Assembly: GCF_040566695.1 (NCBI RefSeq)
Contig: NZ_JBEXAE010000005.1
Span: forward strand, 248,001 to 312,000
Length of the DNA stretch: 64,000 nucleotides
DNA from: Sediminicola arcticus
GTDB lineage: Bacteria; Bacteroidota; Bacteroidia; Flavobacteriales; Flavobacteriaceae
Direction of reading: 5' to 3'
Shown: positions 16,047 to 26,513 of the stretch, piece by piece
How positions within the stretch are numbered: position 1 is the first letter of the stretch
How the letters are laid out: every line of letters begins with the position of its first letter
The notes under the pieces: model-generated
Told to the model about the DNA's origin: nothing
Database searches by the model: none
The model's input: the letters and a program-made list of their open reading frames with translations, nothing else
Made by a program: the position numbers and the translations under genes

Positions 16047-17492
16047 TTAATTATTATCACTGTATCCTATGGCTTCTCCAATCAGGGTGGCAGAGGTACA
16101 ATCATTTATTTTTACGTTCACAAAATCTCCAACTTTGTAATTTTCCTTGGGAAAAACAACAACGGTGCTCTGGGTATTCCTACCCATCCATTGCAGATCG
16201 GATTTTTTTGAGGCTCCTTCAATCAGGACTTCCTCCACTTTTCCTACATGCTGTTTGGTTCTATAATGGCCATGTTCCCGTTGCATGGCAATGATCTCTG
16301 CTAACCTTCTTTTTTTGACAGGTTCTGTAACATCATCTTCCATTTTGCGTTCTGCCAAGGTTCCAGGTCTTTCTGAATAGGCATACATGTATCCGAAATC
16401 ATATTTTACCTTTTCCATAAGAGAGAGGGTATCTTGGTGATCCTCTTCAGTTTCAGTAGGGAATCCAGAAATCATATCTTGTGATATAGAGCATTCAGGG
16501 ATAATTTGTCTGATATTATCTATAAGTTTAAAATATTCCTCTCTGGTGTGCAACCGGTTCATCGCCTTTAGGATTCTGTTGCTTCCACTTTGTACTGGTA
16601 AATGTATGTAGTTGCATATATTCCTGTGTTTTGCCATCACACGTATCACGTCCAAGGTCATATCCTGCGGATTGGAAGTGGAAAATCTAATTCTTAATTT
16701 AGGTTGTGCTATGGCTACCATATCTAAAAGATTGGAGAAATTTACCGCAGTTGCCTTTTGCATATCACTGGCGTTTTCAAAATCTTTTTTCAATCCTCCG
16801 CCATACCATAGGTAGCTATCTACATTTTGTCCCAAGAGAGTTATCTCCTTAAAGCCTTTGTTACAAAGGTCTTCTACCTCTTCCAAGATAGATTGGGGAT
16901 CCCTACTGCGTTCGCGCCCTCTTGTAAAAGGAACAACACAAAAAGTACACATATTGTCGCAACCTCGGGTAATGGAAACAAAGGCCGAAACCCCATTTGA
17001 TTGCAAACGGACAGGCGATATGTCCCCATAGGTCTCCTCTTTAGAAAGGATAACGTTTACGGCATTTCGGCCCTCATCAATCTCTTGTATTAAATTGGGT
17101 AGGTCCTTGTAGGCATCTGGACCTACAACCATATCTACTATTTTTTCTTCCTCTAACAATTTAGTCTTCAAGCGTTCTGCCATACAACCCAAAACCCCAA
17201 CCTTCATTTGTGGCCTTAGTTTTTTTACCGCGTTGAATTTTTCTAATCGCTTGCGGACCGTAAGTTCTGCTTTTTCCCTTATAGAACACGTATTTACCAA
17301 AACAAGATCGGCCTCTTCTAAGATATCGGTGGTGTTAAATCCGTTATTAGCTAAAATGGAAGCTACAATTTCACTATCGGAAAAGTTCATGGCACAGCCA
17401 TAACTTTCTATGTAAAGTTTGCGTTTGTTCTCTTGATTTTTATCGATGGATAGGGGTGTACCCTGAACCGATTCATCTATTATCTTCTCCAT
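16047..17492 (-). CDS. miaB: MiaB, tRNA methylthiotransferase
   Basis: Radical-SAM enzyme that adds the 2-methylthio group to i6A37 of tRNAs. It has 481 residues: an N-terminal UPF0004 domain with three cluster cysteines (SYGCAMN, VNTCSIR, LGCMAE), a radical-SAM core with the CxxxCxxC motif in RGCDNMCTFCVVP, and a C-terminal TRAM domain (from about residue 410). The length and cysteine set fit MiaB rather than RimO or MtaB. It is the first gene of the minus-strand run to secG. Confidence 0.96.
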   Translation of the reverse strand: MEKIIDESVQGTPLSIDKNQENKRKLYIESYGCAMNFSDSEIVASILANNGFNTTDILEEADLVLVNTCSIREKAELTVRKRLEKFNAVKKLRPQMKVGVLGCMAERLKTKLLEEEKIVDMVVGPDAYKDLPNLIQEIDEGRNAVNVILSKEETYGDISPVRLQSNGVSAFVSITRGCDNMCTFCVVPFTRGRERSRDPQSILEEVEDLCNKGFKEITLLGQNVDSYLWYGGGLKKDFENASDMQKATAVNFSNLLDMVAIAQPKLRIRFSTSNPQDMTLDVIRVMAKHRNICNYIHLPVQSGSNRILKAMNRLHTREEYFKLIDNIRQIIPECSISQDMISGFPTETEEDHQDTLSLMEKVKYDFGYMYAYSERPGTLAERKMEDDVTEPVKKRRLAEIIAMQREHGHYRTKQHVGKVEEVLIEGASKKSDLQWMGRNTQSTVVVFPKENYKVGDFVNVKINDCTSATLIGEAIGYSDNN

Positions 17493-17939
17493 GGTATCGT
17501 AATTGCCTTTAACTCAAATAGGCCTGCAAAGATAGGATTAATTGAAGAATCGTGACAATTTGACAGTTAAATATTTGTCAAAATCATTAGTAAAATTTAT
17601 GGAAGAGAAATAATAAATTGATTAGAACCATTTATATAAAAGGAAAATTCAAATAATAGGCTTTCCTTTTGCCTAGTTTTTACAGGGAGTAAAGAATTTT
17701 ATAAAATATATATTTAGGTAAAATGAGGTTATGTGATGAAAGAAGTTATGTGAATAATTACTTATGATATTAGTATACCTTAATATATAGTCTGTATTAA
17801 TTTGGTTAAGAAAGTGTAAAAAGGTGACGCCAAAACATTACCTGATCATCAAGAATTGGGTGCTTTTTTCATATGTAATGATGGTATAAAGCATTAAATA
17901 AAAAAATTGATATACTTTTGTGTCAACAAAAAAGATTGA
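17493..17939. other. AT-rich intergenic region between miaB and topA
   Basis: About 450 bases between divergent genes. I see no plausible gene: open frames are 15 codons or less. The right end has a -7 box for topA. The rest is AT-rich with no strong hairpin. It presumably carries both divergent promoters. Confidence 0.6.
17913..17920 (+). promoter_or_regulatory. -7 box for topA
   Basis: TACTTTTG matches TAnnTTTG and lies 19 bases before the topA ATG, so the leader would be short. No -33 TTG is visible at standard spacing. Confidence 0.5.
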
Positions 17940-20435
17940 ATGGCAAAGAATTTAGTAATTGTAGAGTCGCCTGCTAAAGCAAAAACGATAGAGAAATTTT
18001 TAGGGAAGGATTATAAGGTAGAGTCCAGTTTTGGACATATTGCCGACCTGCCTTCTAAGGAGTTAGGAGTTGATGTTGAAAACGGTTTTAAACCAAAATA
18101 CATTGTTGACAGCGATAAAAAGGCACTTGTAAAAAAACTAAAGGACCTTGCTCAAAAAGCGGAAATCATTTGGTTAGCTAGTGATGAGGATAGAGAGGGA
18201 GAGGCTATATCGTGGCATTTGGCAGAAGAACTGAACCTCGATAAAGCAAAGACCAAAAGAATTGTTTTTAACTCCATAACCAAATCTGCTATTCAAAGGG
18301 CAATCGAGAATCCCCGTGAAATAAATTATAATTTGGTCAATGCCCAACAAGCGAGAAGGGTGTTGGACAGGTTAGTAGGGTACGAATTATCTCCTGTACT
18401 ATGGAAAAAAATTAAACCTGGACTTTCTGCGGGTAGGGTACAATCTGTTGCCGTGCGATTAATTGTGGAACGTGAAAGGGATATTGATGGATTTTCCCCT
18501 GAAGCCTCATTTAAAATCTCTGCCGTTTTTAAAACGAAGGAAGGAATCGCTTTTTCTGCTAAAATGAATAAAACTTTTTCATCACAAGAAGGAGCTGAAA
18601 CATTTCTAAAACAAAATATTGGCGCTAATTTTTCTGTCGCTAACCTAGATAAAAAGCCTGCTAAAAAATCACCTGCAGCTCCTTTTACCACATCAACCCT
18701 ACAACAAGAAGCTTCAAGAAAAATTTATTTTTCCGTTGGCAAGACCATGCAAGTGGCGCAACGTTTATACGAAGCCGGACTTATCACTTATATGAGAACG
18801 GATAGTGTTAACCTATCCAAAGAGGCATTAACAGAAGCAAAGGATGCCATTATTAGTAATTATGGTAAGGAATACAGTACAGTAAGAAACTTCACAGGCA
18901 AGAGTAAAGGAGCTCAAGAGGCTCATGAGGCTATCCGTCCTACTGACATGAAAATACAGTCGCCTTCTTTGGATCGCGACCAATCCAAACTTTACGATCT
19001 AATTTGGAAACGTACCCTGGCCTCACAAATGAGCGACGCCCAATTGGAGCGTACCAATGTAAAAATTAGTACCAGTACCCATAAAGATGAGTTCAGTGCT
19101 AATGGGGAGGTGATCAAATTTGATGGATTCCTAAAAGTGTATATGGAAGGGATCGATGATGAGGATATGCCGGAAGAGCAAGATGGAATGTTACCTGCAA
19201 TGAAAGAAGGGGATGCACTTGCCAACACCAATATATCAGCTACAGAACGTTTTTCAAGAGCACCTTATAGATATAGTGAAGCCTCTTTGGTAAAAAAGTT
19301 AGAGGAACTAGGTATTGGAAGACCATCTACCTATGCCCCAACCATTTCTACAATCCAAAATAGGGGTTATGTAGAAAAAGGAGCCATCGAAGGCACGGAA
19401 AGGAACTATATGCAATTAGTCCTTAAAGGCGATAAGTTAACGACTAAAGAGCTCACCGAAAAAGTTGGTTCAGATAAGGGAAAATTAGTACCTACTGATA
19501 TAGGTATAATTGTTACCGATTTTTTGGTAGATCATTTCGCGAATATTTTGGATTATAACTTTACTGCCAAGGTAGAGGAGGATTTTGATGAGATTGCTGC
19601 TGGAGCAGAGGATTGGCAAAAGGTGATGGGTAATTTTTATAAGGATTTCCATCCCAATGTCATCGATGTAGAGGAAAATGCCGATCGCGCAAGCGGGGAA
19701 CGTATTCTAGGAAAAGATCCTAAATCCGGTAGGCAGGTTTCTGTTCGTTTGGGAAGATTTGGACCTATGGTGCAGATTGGAACAGTAGAAGAGGAAGAAA
19801 AGCCCTTGTTTGCAAGTTTATTGCCAGAGCATTCGTTAAATACCATTTCTTTCGATGAGGCTATGGATCTTTTTAAACTACCCAGGAAATTGGGGGTATA
19901 TAAAGGGGAAGAAGTGGAAGCCAATGTAGGTAGGTTTGGACCTTATGTGAGATTTGGGAAAACATTTGTTTCTATGGCACAAGGAGAAAGTGCTTTGGAT
20001 ATCACTATGGAAAGGGCAGCGGAGCTTATCCAAGAGAAGGAATTGGCCGATGCACCTATAGCTATTTTTGAAGAAAAAGGAGTGACCAAGGGTACAGGAC
20101 GCTTCGGACCATTTATAAAGTGGGACGGCATGTTTATAAACGTAAACAAGAAGTACGATTTCGACAACCTTTCCAAAGAGGATATTATTGAATTGATAGA
20201 GGCTAAAAAACAGAAAGAAATTGATAAATTAGTCCAAGATTGGCCTAAAGAAGGGATACGCATAGAAAAGGCAAGATGGGGTAGGCACAATATCCTAAAA
20301 GGAAAAATTAAAGTTGAGCTTTCAAAAGATGTAGACGCCACCAAAATTAGCTTAGAAGATGCTAAGGCGTTAATAGAAAAAAAGACACCAAAGAAAAAAA
20401 CAAAGGCTAAAGCCAAACCTAAAGCGAAGAAATAA
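17940..20435 (+). CDS. topA: DNA topoisomerase I (type IA)
   Basis: Relaxes negative supercoils by a single-strand break. It has 831 residues. The N-terminal TOPRIM domain has Glu9 (VESPAKAKTIEKFLG) and the DxD of SDEDREGEA (81-89). The cleavage domain has GLITYMRTDS with catalytic Tyr284. In place of zinc fingers the C-terminus has several repeats of the GRFGP(Y/F) type (about 600-760), followed by a lysine/alanine tail (KAKAKPKAKK) that would bind DNA, the usual Bacteroidota layout. The arginase-fold gene follows after 2 bases. Confidence 0.97.
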   Translation: MAKNLVIVESPAKAKTIEKFLGKDYKVESSFGHIADLPSKELGVDVENGFKPKYIVDSDKKALVKKLKDLAQKAEIIWLASDEDREGEAISWHLAEELNLDKAKTKRIVFNSITKSAIQRAIENPREINYNLVNAQQARRVLDRLVGYELSPVLWKKIKPGLSAGRVQSVAVRLIVERERDIDGFSPEASFKISAVFKTKEGIAFSAKMNKTFSSQEGAETFLKQNIGANFSVANLDKKPAKKSPAAPFTTSTLQQEASRKIYFSVGKTMQVAQRLYEAGLITYMRTDSVNLSKEALTEAKDAIISNYGKEYSTVRNFTGKSKGAQEAHEAIRPTDMKIQSPSLDRDQSKLYDLIWKRTLASQMSDAQLERTNVKISTSTHKDEFSANGEVIKFDGFLKVYMEGIDDEDMPEEQDGMLPAMKEGDALANTNISATERFSRAPYRYSEASLVKKLEELGIGRPSTYAPTISTIQNRGYVEKGAIEGTERNYMQLVLKGDKLTTKELTEKVGSDKGKLVPTDIGIIVTDFLVDHFANILDYNFTAKVEEDFDEIAAGAEDWQKVMGNFYKDFHPNVIDVEENADRASGERILGKDPKSGRQVSVRLGRFGPMVQIGTVEEEEKPLFASLLPEHSLNTISFDEAMDLFKLPRKLGVYKGEEVEANVGRFGPYVRFGKTFVSMAQGESALDITMERAAELIQEKELADAPIAIFEEKGVTKGTGRFGPFIKWDGMFINVNKKYDFDNLSKEDIIELIEAKKQKEIDKLVQDWPKEGIRIEKARWGRHNILKGKIKVELSKDVDATKISLEDAKALIEKKTPKKKTKAKAKPKAKK

Positions 20436-20437
20436 TT

Positions 20438-21595
20438 ATGGCATTTGATTTTTTGGTTCCTGTAGCGGATAAGGTATTGGCTCATTGTGAATTACTTCCA
20501 CCTCAGGCACTGGGAAAGAACATTTTTAAGCATACAGAACGCAAAGGGCTACCAGTTTTGGCTAATGCCACAATCGCTATTTTCGGGGTACAAGAATCCA
20601 GAAATGCTTTTGAGAAAAAAATGGGGCGTTTAGATATTTCTGGCATTCGCCTCCAACTGTACAAACTCATGTTAGGTAATTGGAACTCTACCATAGTGGA
20701 TTTAGGTGATGTAGAACAAGGAGAAGAGGTAGAGGATACTTATTTTGTGGTCAAAGAAATAGTAGCAGGTCTACTAGAAGAGCAAATCATACCTATTGTA
20801 ATAGGTGCAACCCAAGACGTCACCTACCCCACTTACAGGGCCTTTGATGGGATTAAAAGTATGGTCAACCTAGTAGCTATTGACAGCCGGTTCGATTTTG
20901 GAGATGCAGAAGAACTCATATCCTCCAATTCATATATGAGTAAAATCATTACGGACAAACCTAACAATCTTTTTAATTTTTCAAATATTGGCTATCAAAG
21001 TTATTTCAATGCCCAAGAGGAAATAGATCTCATGGAGCGTCTCTTTTTTGATGCCTATCGTCTGGGAGAGATCGCATTTGATATCTCCTTGGCGGAACCA
21101 GTGTTGAGAAATGCGGATCTTGTTAGCTTGGATGCCCGAGCCATTAGAGCGGCCGACATTGGTTTATCGGATAATTTTTCTCCTAATGGATTTACAGGAC
21201 GAGAGATATGCGCTATTGCAAGATATGCCGGAATCAGTGATAAAGTTTCCCTTTTTGGGATCTATGAAATTGAAAATAGTGCACAGTCATTCCAGTTGAT
21301 ATCACAAATAATATGGTACTTTATAGAGGGGGTTAATTTTAGAATAAAGGAATCTCCTTACCTTAATAAAGACTCCTTTACCAAGTTTATTGTTCCTACA
21401 GATGACCAAGATTTAATATTCTACAAAAGTAATCTTACCGAAAGGTGGTGGGTAGAGGTCCCATCAATTTTAACTTCACATAATAAAACAAAGACACCTG
21501 CGTTATTACCATGCACAGAAAAGGACTATTTGGAAGCATGTAATCAAAATATTCCCGAAAGGTGGTTTAAAGCCTATAAGAAAGGCTTTAATTAA
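20438..21595 (+). CDS. Degenerate arginase-fold (ureohydrolase-like) protein ahead of gldK
   Basis: Protein of 385 residues of the arginase/formimidoylglutamase superfamily. The three metal-binding motifs are recognisable but altered. GGxH is IGATQD (122-127), so the first His is gone. DAHxD is DSRFD (149-153), where both Asp remain but His is Arg. SxDxDxxDP is SLDARAIRAAD (230-240), where only the first Asp is kept. At least three of six Mn ligands are therefore missing, and ureohydrolase activity is unlikely. It starts 2 bases after topA and ends 117 bases before gldK. Automated annotation would probably call it formimidoylglutamase or arginase; I would call it a pseudoenzyme of unknown role. 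Confidence 0.8.
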   Translation: MAFDFLVPVADKVLAHCELLPPQALGKNIFKHTERKGLPVLANATIAIFGVQESRNAFEKKMGRLDISGIRLQLYKLMLGNWNSTIVDLGDVEQGEEVEDTYFVVKEIVAGLLEEQIIPIVIGATQDVTYPTYRAFDGIKSMVNLVAIDSRFDFGDAEELISSNSYMSKIITDKPNNLFNFSNIGYQSYFNAQEEIDLMERLFFDAYRLGEIAFDISLAEPVLRNADLVSLDARAIRAADIGLSDNFSPNGFTGREICAIARYAGISDKVSLFGIYEIENSAQSFQLISQIIWYFIEGVNFRIKESPYLNKDSFTKFIVPTDDQDLIFYKSNLTERWWVEVPSILTSHNKTKTPALLPCTEKDYLEACNQNIPERWFKAYKKGFN

Positions 21596-21712
21596 TCAAA
21601 TTTTTTTTCAAGTATAAACTGTTTCGATACAATAATTTATTTAAAAAGCAGTTTTAGAAAGTAATAAAAGCAATTGCAGTTTGCAATCTTAAATCGAAAT
21701 TTAACCTAAAGT

Positions 21713-23071
21713 ATGAAGAAGCTATTGTTGTTATCTATAGCATTTGTTTTTTTACTCGCAAGTTGTGGGTCCAAAACAAAAGGGGAATTAGTTGGAGCCC
21801 AAGGTAAAAAATGGTACCCGGAAAAACCATATGGAATGGAATTGATTCCAAGGGGCGCCTTTACCATGGGTAAGTCAGAAGAAGACATGGCCCAAACCCT
21901 AAATGCACCGACCAAGACCGTAACTGTAACCTCCTTTTACATGGATGATACAGAAATCACAAATAGTGAATACCGTCAATTCGTGGATTGGGTAAAGGAT
22001 TCTATTACTAGAACCAAATTGGCCATCCTAGCAGATGAGTTGGGATTAGGACCAGAAGATGGAGGAATCGGGGATTATGCATTCATGGATGCAGATACTA
22101 CTAGAATGTCGGCCTACCAGAAATACATGATGAACAATTATCAAGGTATGGGAGAGACAGGGTATGAAGGTAGAGCCTTGAACACAGACCAGGACTTGGT
22201 TTGGGATATCAATGATTATCCCGATGAATATTATACAGAGATCATGGTAGATTCTATGTATTTAAAGGAGGAAGAATCCTATAATGGTCAACGTATTATA
22301 GATGTTAAGAAATTAAAGTATAGTTACAAGTGGATGGATATTGAGGCTGCGGCCCGTTCCAAGACTGGTAATAGGAAAGATTTTGTTAGACAGGAAATGT
22401 TAGAGATCTATCCTGATACCACCGTATGGATTAAGGATTTTGAATACTCTTATAATGAACCCATGCACAATGACTATTTCTGGCACGATGCATACAGCGA
22501 TTATCCCGTAGTTGGGGTGTCATGGCAACAGGCAAAAGCCTTTTGTAACTGGAGGACCAAGTTTAAGAATGACGACCAAAAGAGCAGAAGCAAACAATTT
22601 GTTAACCAATTTAGGTTGCCTACGGAAGCGGAATGGGAATATGCAGCAAGAGGAGGAATTGAAGGAGGTACTTATCCTTGGGGTGGTCCATACGTAATCA
22701 GTGATACTGGTTGTTTTATGGCCAACTTTAAACCTCAGAGAGGCGATTATGCCGCGGATACAGCTTTATATACTGTAGAGGCAAAATCCTTTGAACCTAA
22801 TGATTTTAACCTTTACAATATGGCAGGTAACGTGGCGGAATGGACCAATTCCAGTTATGATCCAAATTCATATGAGTTTGTTTCCACAATGAACCCAAAT
22901 GCCGTCTCTGCATCTAACAGAAGAAAGGTAATCCGAGGAGGATCCTGGAAAGATGTTGCTTATTTCTTACAAGTGAGCACCCGAGATTATGAATATCAGG
23001 ATTCTGCCCGTAGTTACATAGGTTTTAGGACCGTACAAGACTACATGGGAGAACAGGATGCTACTAACTAA
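21713..23071 (+). CDS. gldK: GldK, T9SS/gliding outer-membrane lipoprotein
   Basis: Outer-membrane lipoprotein that, with GldN, forms the periplasmic ring of the type IX secretion system (PorK homologue). It has 452 residues, a type II signal peptide with lipobox LLASC (Cys about 19), then a formylglycine-generating-enzyme/sulfatase-modifying fold. Family segments are GMELIPRGAFTMG near residue 41, RLPTEAEWEYAARGG, and RKVIRGGSWKD near the C-terminus. The order gldK-L-M-N follows immediately. GldK is not thought to be an enzyme. A 117-base leader precedes it, but I find no convincing TAnnTTTG box. Confidence 0.96.
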   Translation: MKKLLLLSIAFVFLLASCGSKTKGELVGAQGKKWYPEKPYGMELIPRGAFTMGKSEEDMAQTLNAPTKTVTVTSFYMDDTEITNSEYRQFVDWVKDSITRTKLAILADELGLGPEDGGIGDYAFMDADTTRMSAYQKYMMNNYQGMGETGYEGRALNTDQDLVWDINDYPDEYYTEIMVDSMYLKEEESYNGQRIIDVKKLKYSYKWMDIEAAARSKTGNRKDFVRQEMLEIYPDTTVWIKDFEYSYNEPMHNDYFWHDAYSDYPVVGVSWQQAKAFCNWRTKFKNDDQKSRSKQFVNQFRLPTEAEWEYAARGGIEGGTYPWGGPYVISDTGCFMANFKPQRGDYAADTALYTVEAKSFEPNDFNLYNMAGNVAEWTNSSYDPNSYEFVSTMNPNAVSASNRRKVIRGGSWKDVAYFLQVSTRDYEYQDSARSYIGFRTVQDYMGEQDATN

Positions 23072-23145
23072 TTAAATTCACTGCGTGATTAACAATAAAC
23101 CAAATCCTTATTATTTAACATTAAACTAAAATTAAATTTACTATT

Positions 23146-23799
23146 ATGGCACAGTCAAAATCAACAAAAAAATTATTTAACATGGCCTATGGGCTTGGCG
23201 CATCTATCGTAATTATTGGTGCATTATTTAAAATTCTACACTGGGAATTCGGTCCATTAACTGGAGGCCTTTTATTGGCAGTAGGACTTATTACAGAAGC
23301 ATTAATTTTCGCGATCAGTGCATTTGAACCTATCGAAGAGGAATACGATTGGTCTTTAGTCTATCCAGAATTGTCTGGTGGAGAATTAGCTGCTAGGAAA
23401 GCAAATGGATCTACTGAAATAAAGGATGCTGAAACATCTTTGTCTAAAAAATTAGATGATCTTTTGAAAGAAGCAGGTGTTGACGCAGAGTTAATGAGCA
23501 GCTTGGGAAGTAGCATCAAAAATTTCGAAGGTGCAGCCAAAGGTATTGCTCCTACAGTAGATGCTATGGAATCTACCAAGAAATATTCTAACGAAATGTC
23601 ACAGGCAGCAGCTCAAATGGAATCACTGAACAGTCTTTACAAGGTTCAATTGGATAGCGCAAGCAGACAAGCTTCTATCAATGAGGAAGTAGTTCAAAAT
23701 TCTAGTGCCCTTAAGGAGCAAATGGCTTCATTGGCAACTAACCTTTCTTCTTTGAACGGAGTTTATGGTGGAATGCTTTCTGCAATGAGTAAAAACTAA
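23146..23799 (+). CDS. gldL: GldL, T9SS/gliding inner-membrane motor subunit
   Basis: Proton-driven inner-membrane motor component with GldM, powering secretion and gliding. It has 217 residues. Two membrane helices are at about 12-31 and 37-60, followed by a cytoplasmic helical tail. The membrane residues matching the proton-pathway Lys and Glu described for F. johnsoniae GldL (K27 and E49) are K29 in LFKILHWE and E51 in LITEALIF; both are present, so the motor should be functional. Confidence 0.96.
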   Translation: MAQSKSTKKLFNMAYGLGASIVIIGALFKILHWEFGPLTGGLLLAVGLITEALIFAISAFEPIEEEYDWSLVYPELSGGELAARKANGSTEIKDAETSLSKKLDDLLKEAGVDAELMSSLGSSIKNFEGAAKGIAPTVDAMESTKKYSNEMSQAAAQMESLNSLYKVQLDSASRQASINEEVVQNSSALKEQMASLATNLSSLNGVYGGMLSAMSKN

Positions 23800-23854
23800 T
23801 TAGCGTACCTAGTTAACCCAAATCAAATTATCAATTAAAACCTAATTAGAAAAC

Positions 23855-25423
<1,569 letters not shown>

Positions 25424-25531
25424 TAAATTTAAAAAGCGTCCTGTAGTGGTATGTTGTTGGAATATGTATAGCAGTGTACCACTAAAGGACAAATTACATG
25501 TAAGGTGTAATGAATACATAAATTATAAAAA

Positions 25532-26434
25532 ATGAATTGGAAGAATGTTTTATTAATCGGAGCTGTTGCACTGTTACCAATCTCAATGATGGCCCAGGCG
25601 AATATTCTGAACGCCAAAATGCCCGATGAGGTAGGCAAGAAAACAGCCGCGCAAAAAGCGAATGATAATGATGCTCCATTAAAATATGGTTATGTAGATG
25701 ATAGGGATATCCTTTGGTCTAAAACCGTTTGGGAGGTCATCGATTTGGATGAGCGTGTTAATTTTCCTTTGTACTATCCATTAGATACCATTGGTATTGG
25801 TTCTGATAGGAGGTCATTGTATGATGTTCTAATGAAAAATGTCAAGAGTGGTAAATTGAAGGATATCTATGCCGATGCCTACTTTACTGAAAAAAGAACC
25901 CTTGAAGATTTAGCGGCTACCCTTCAAAAAGTGGATACGACAGATTCTGGATACGAGCAGTTTAATGCTGGTGAACAAATTTCTCAGGAATACATCAATA
26001 GGAGAAATCTTACTGCTGCCGATCTTGAAGAATATCTAATAAAGGGTATTTGGTATTTTGACAAGCGTCAAGGTGAATTAAAATATAGATTGTTGGGTAT
26101 TGCTCCGGTTGCACCCGATGTTAACTTTATTGACGACGAATCTATGGATCTTGCCGAAGCTAAAGTGCCTTTGTTTTGGGTATGGTACCCAAGTGCAAGA
26201 GATATCTTGCATGAGGCCAAAGTTTTCAACCAAAGAAACACAGCACAACCCATATCTTTTGATATGTTGCTTAATGCCCGTAGGTTCCATTCCACAATTT
26301 ATAAAGAGGATAATGTTCACGGAGACCGTGCTATTAAGGATTACATCACGGACAACGCTCTATTCCAAGTTTTGGAAGCCCAACGTATAAAAGAGGTAAT
26401 AAGAGACAGGGAACAAGACATGTGGTCCTATTAG
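25532..26434 (+). CDS. gldN: GldN, T9SS/gliding periplasmic protein
   Basis: Periplasmic partner of GldK in the T9SS ring (PorN homologue). It has 300 residues with a cleavable signal peptide (about 1-22, ending MMAQA). Family segments include DDRDILWSKTVWEVIDLDER near residue 58 and the KRTLEDLAATLQ and WYPSARDILHEAKVFN regions. It is the last gene of gldKLMN and is followed by an intrinsic terminator. No second gldN copy (gldO) is adjacent, unlike F. johnsoniae. Confidence 0.95.
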   Translation: MNWKNVLLIGAVALLPISMMAQANILNAKMPDEVGKKTAAQKANDNDAPLKYGYVDDRDILWSKTVWEVIDLDERVNFPLYYPLDTIGIGSDRRSLYDVLMKNVKSGKLKDIYADAYFTEKRTLEDLAATLQKVDTTDSGYEQFNAGEQISQEYINRRNLTAADLEEYLIKGIWYFDKRQGELKYRLLGIAPVAPDVNFIDDESMDLAEAKVPLFWVWYPSARDILHEAKVFNQRNTAQPISFDMLLNARRFHSTIYKEDNVHGDRAIKDYITDNALFQVLEAQRIKEVIRDREQDMWSY

Positions 26435-26469
26435 GTTTATAAATAAAACTCCAATTCAATACATATTAT

Positions 26470-26500
26470 AAAAACGCTGCATGTTACATGCGGCGTTTTT
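26470..26500 (+). terminator. gldN terminator, abutting the next promoter
   Basis: Stem AAAAACGC-x-GCATG / CATGC-x-GCGTTTTT with a 3-base loop and a T-run. Its T-run runs straight into a -7 box at 26502. Confidence 0.88.
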
Positions 26501-26501
26501 T

Positions 26502-26509
26502 TATTTTTG
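26502..26509 (+). promoter_or_regulatory. -7 box of the FAD oxidoreductase gene
   Basis: TATTTTTG fits TAnnTTTG and ends only 4 bases before the ATG at 26514, so the transcript would be leaderless or nearly so. Confidence 0.5.
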
Positions 26510-26513
26510 CAAC

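Noticed and set aside
19943..20485. 180-codon minus-strand frame
   Set aside because: Antisense to topA and the next gene; no start context or protein-like features.
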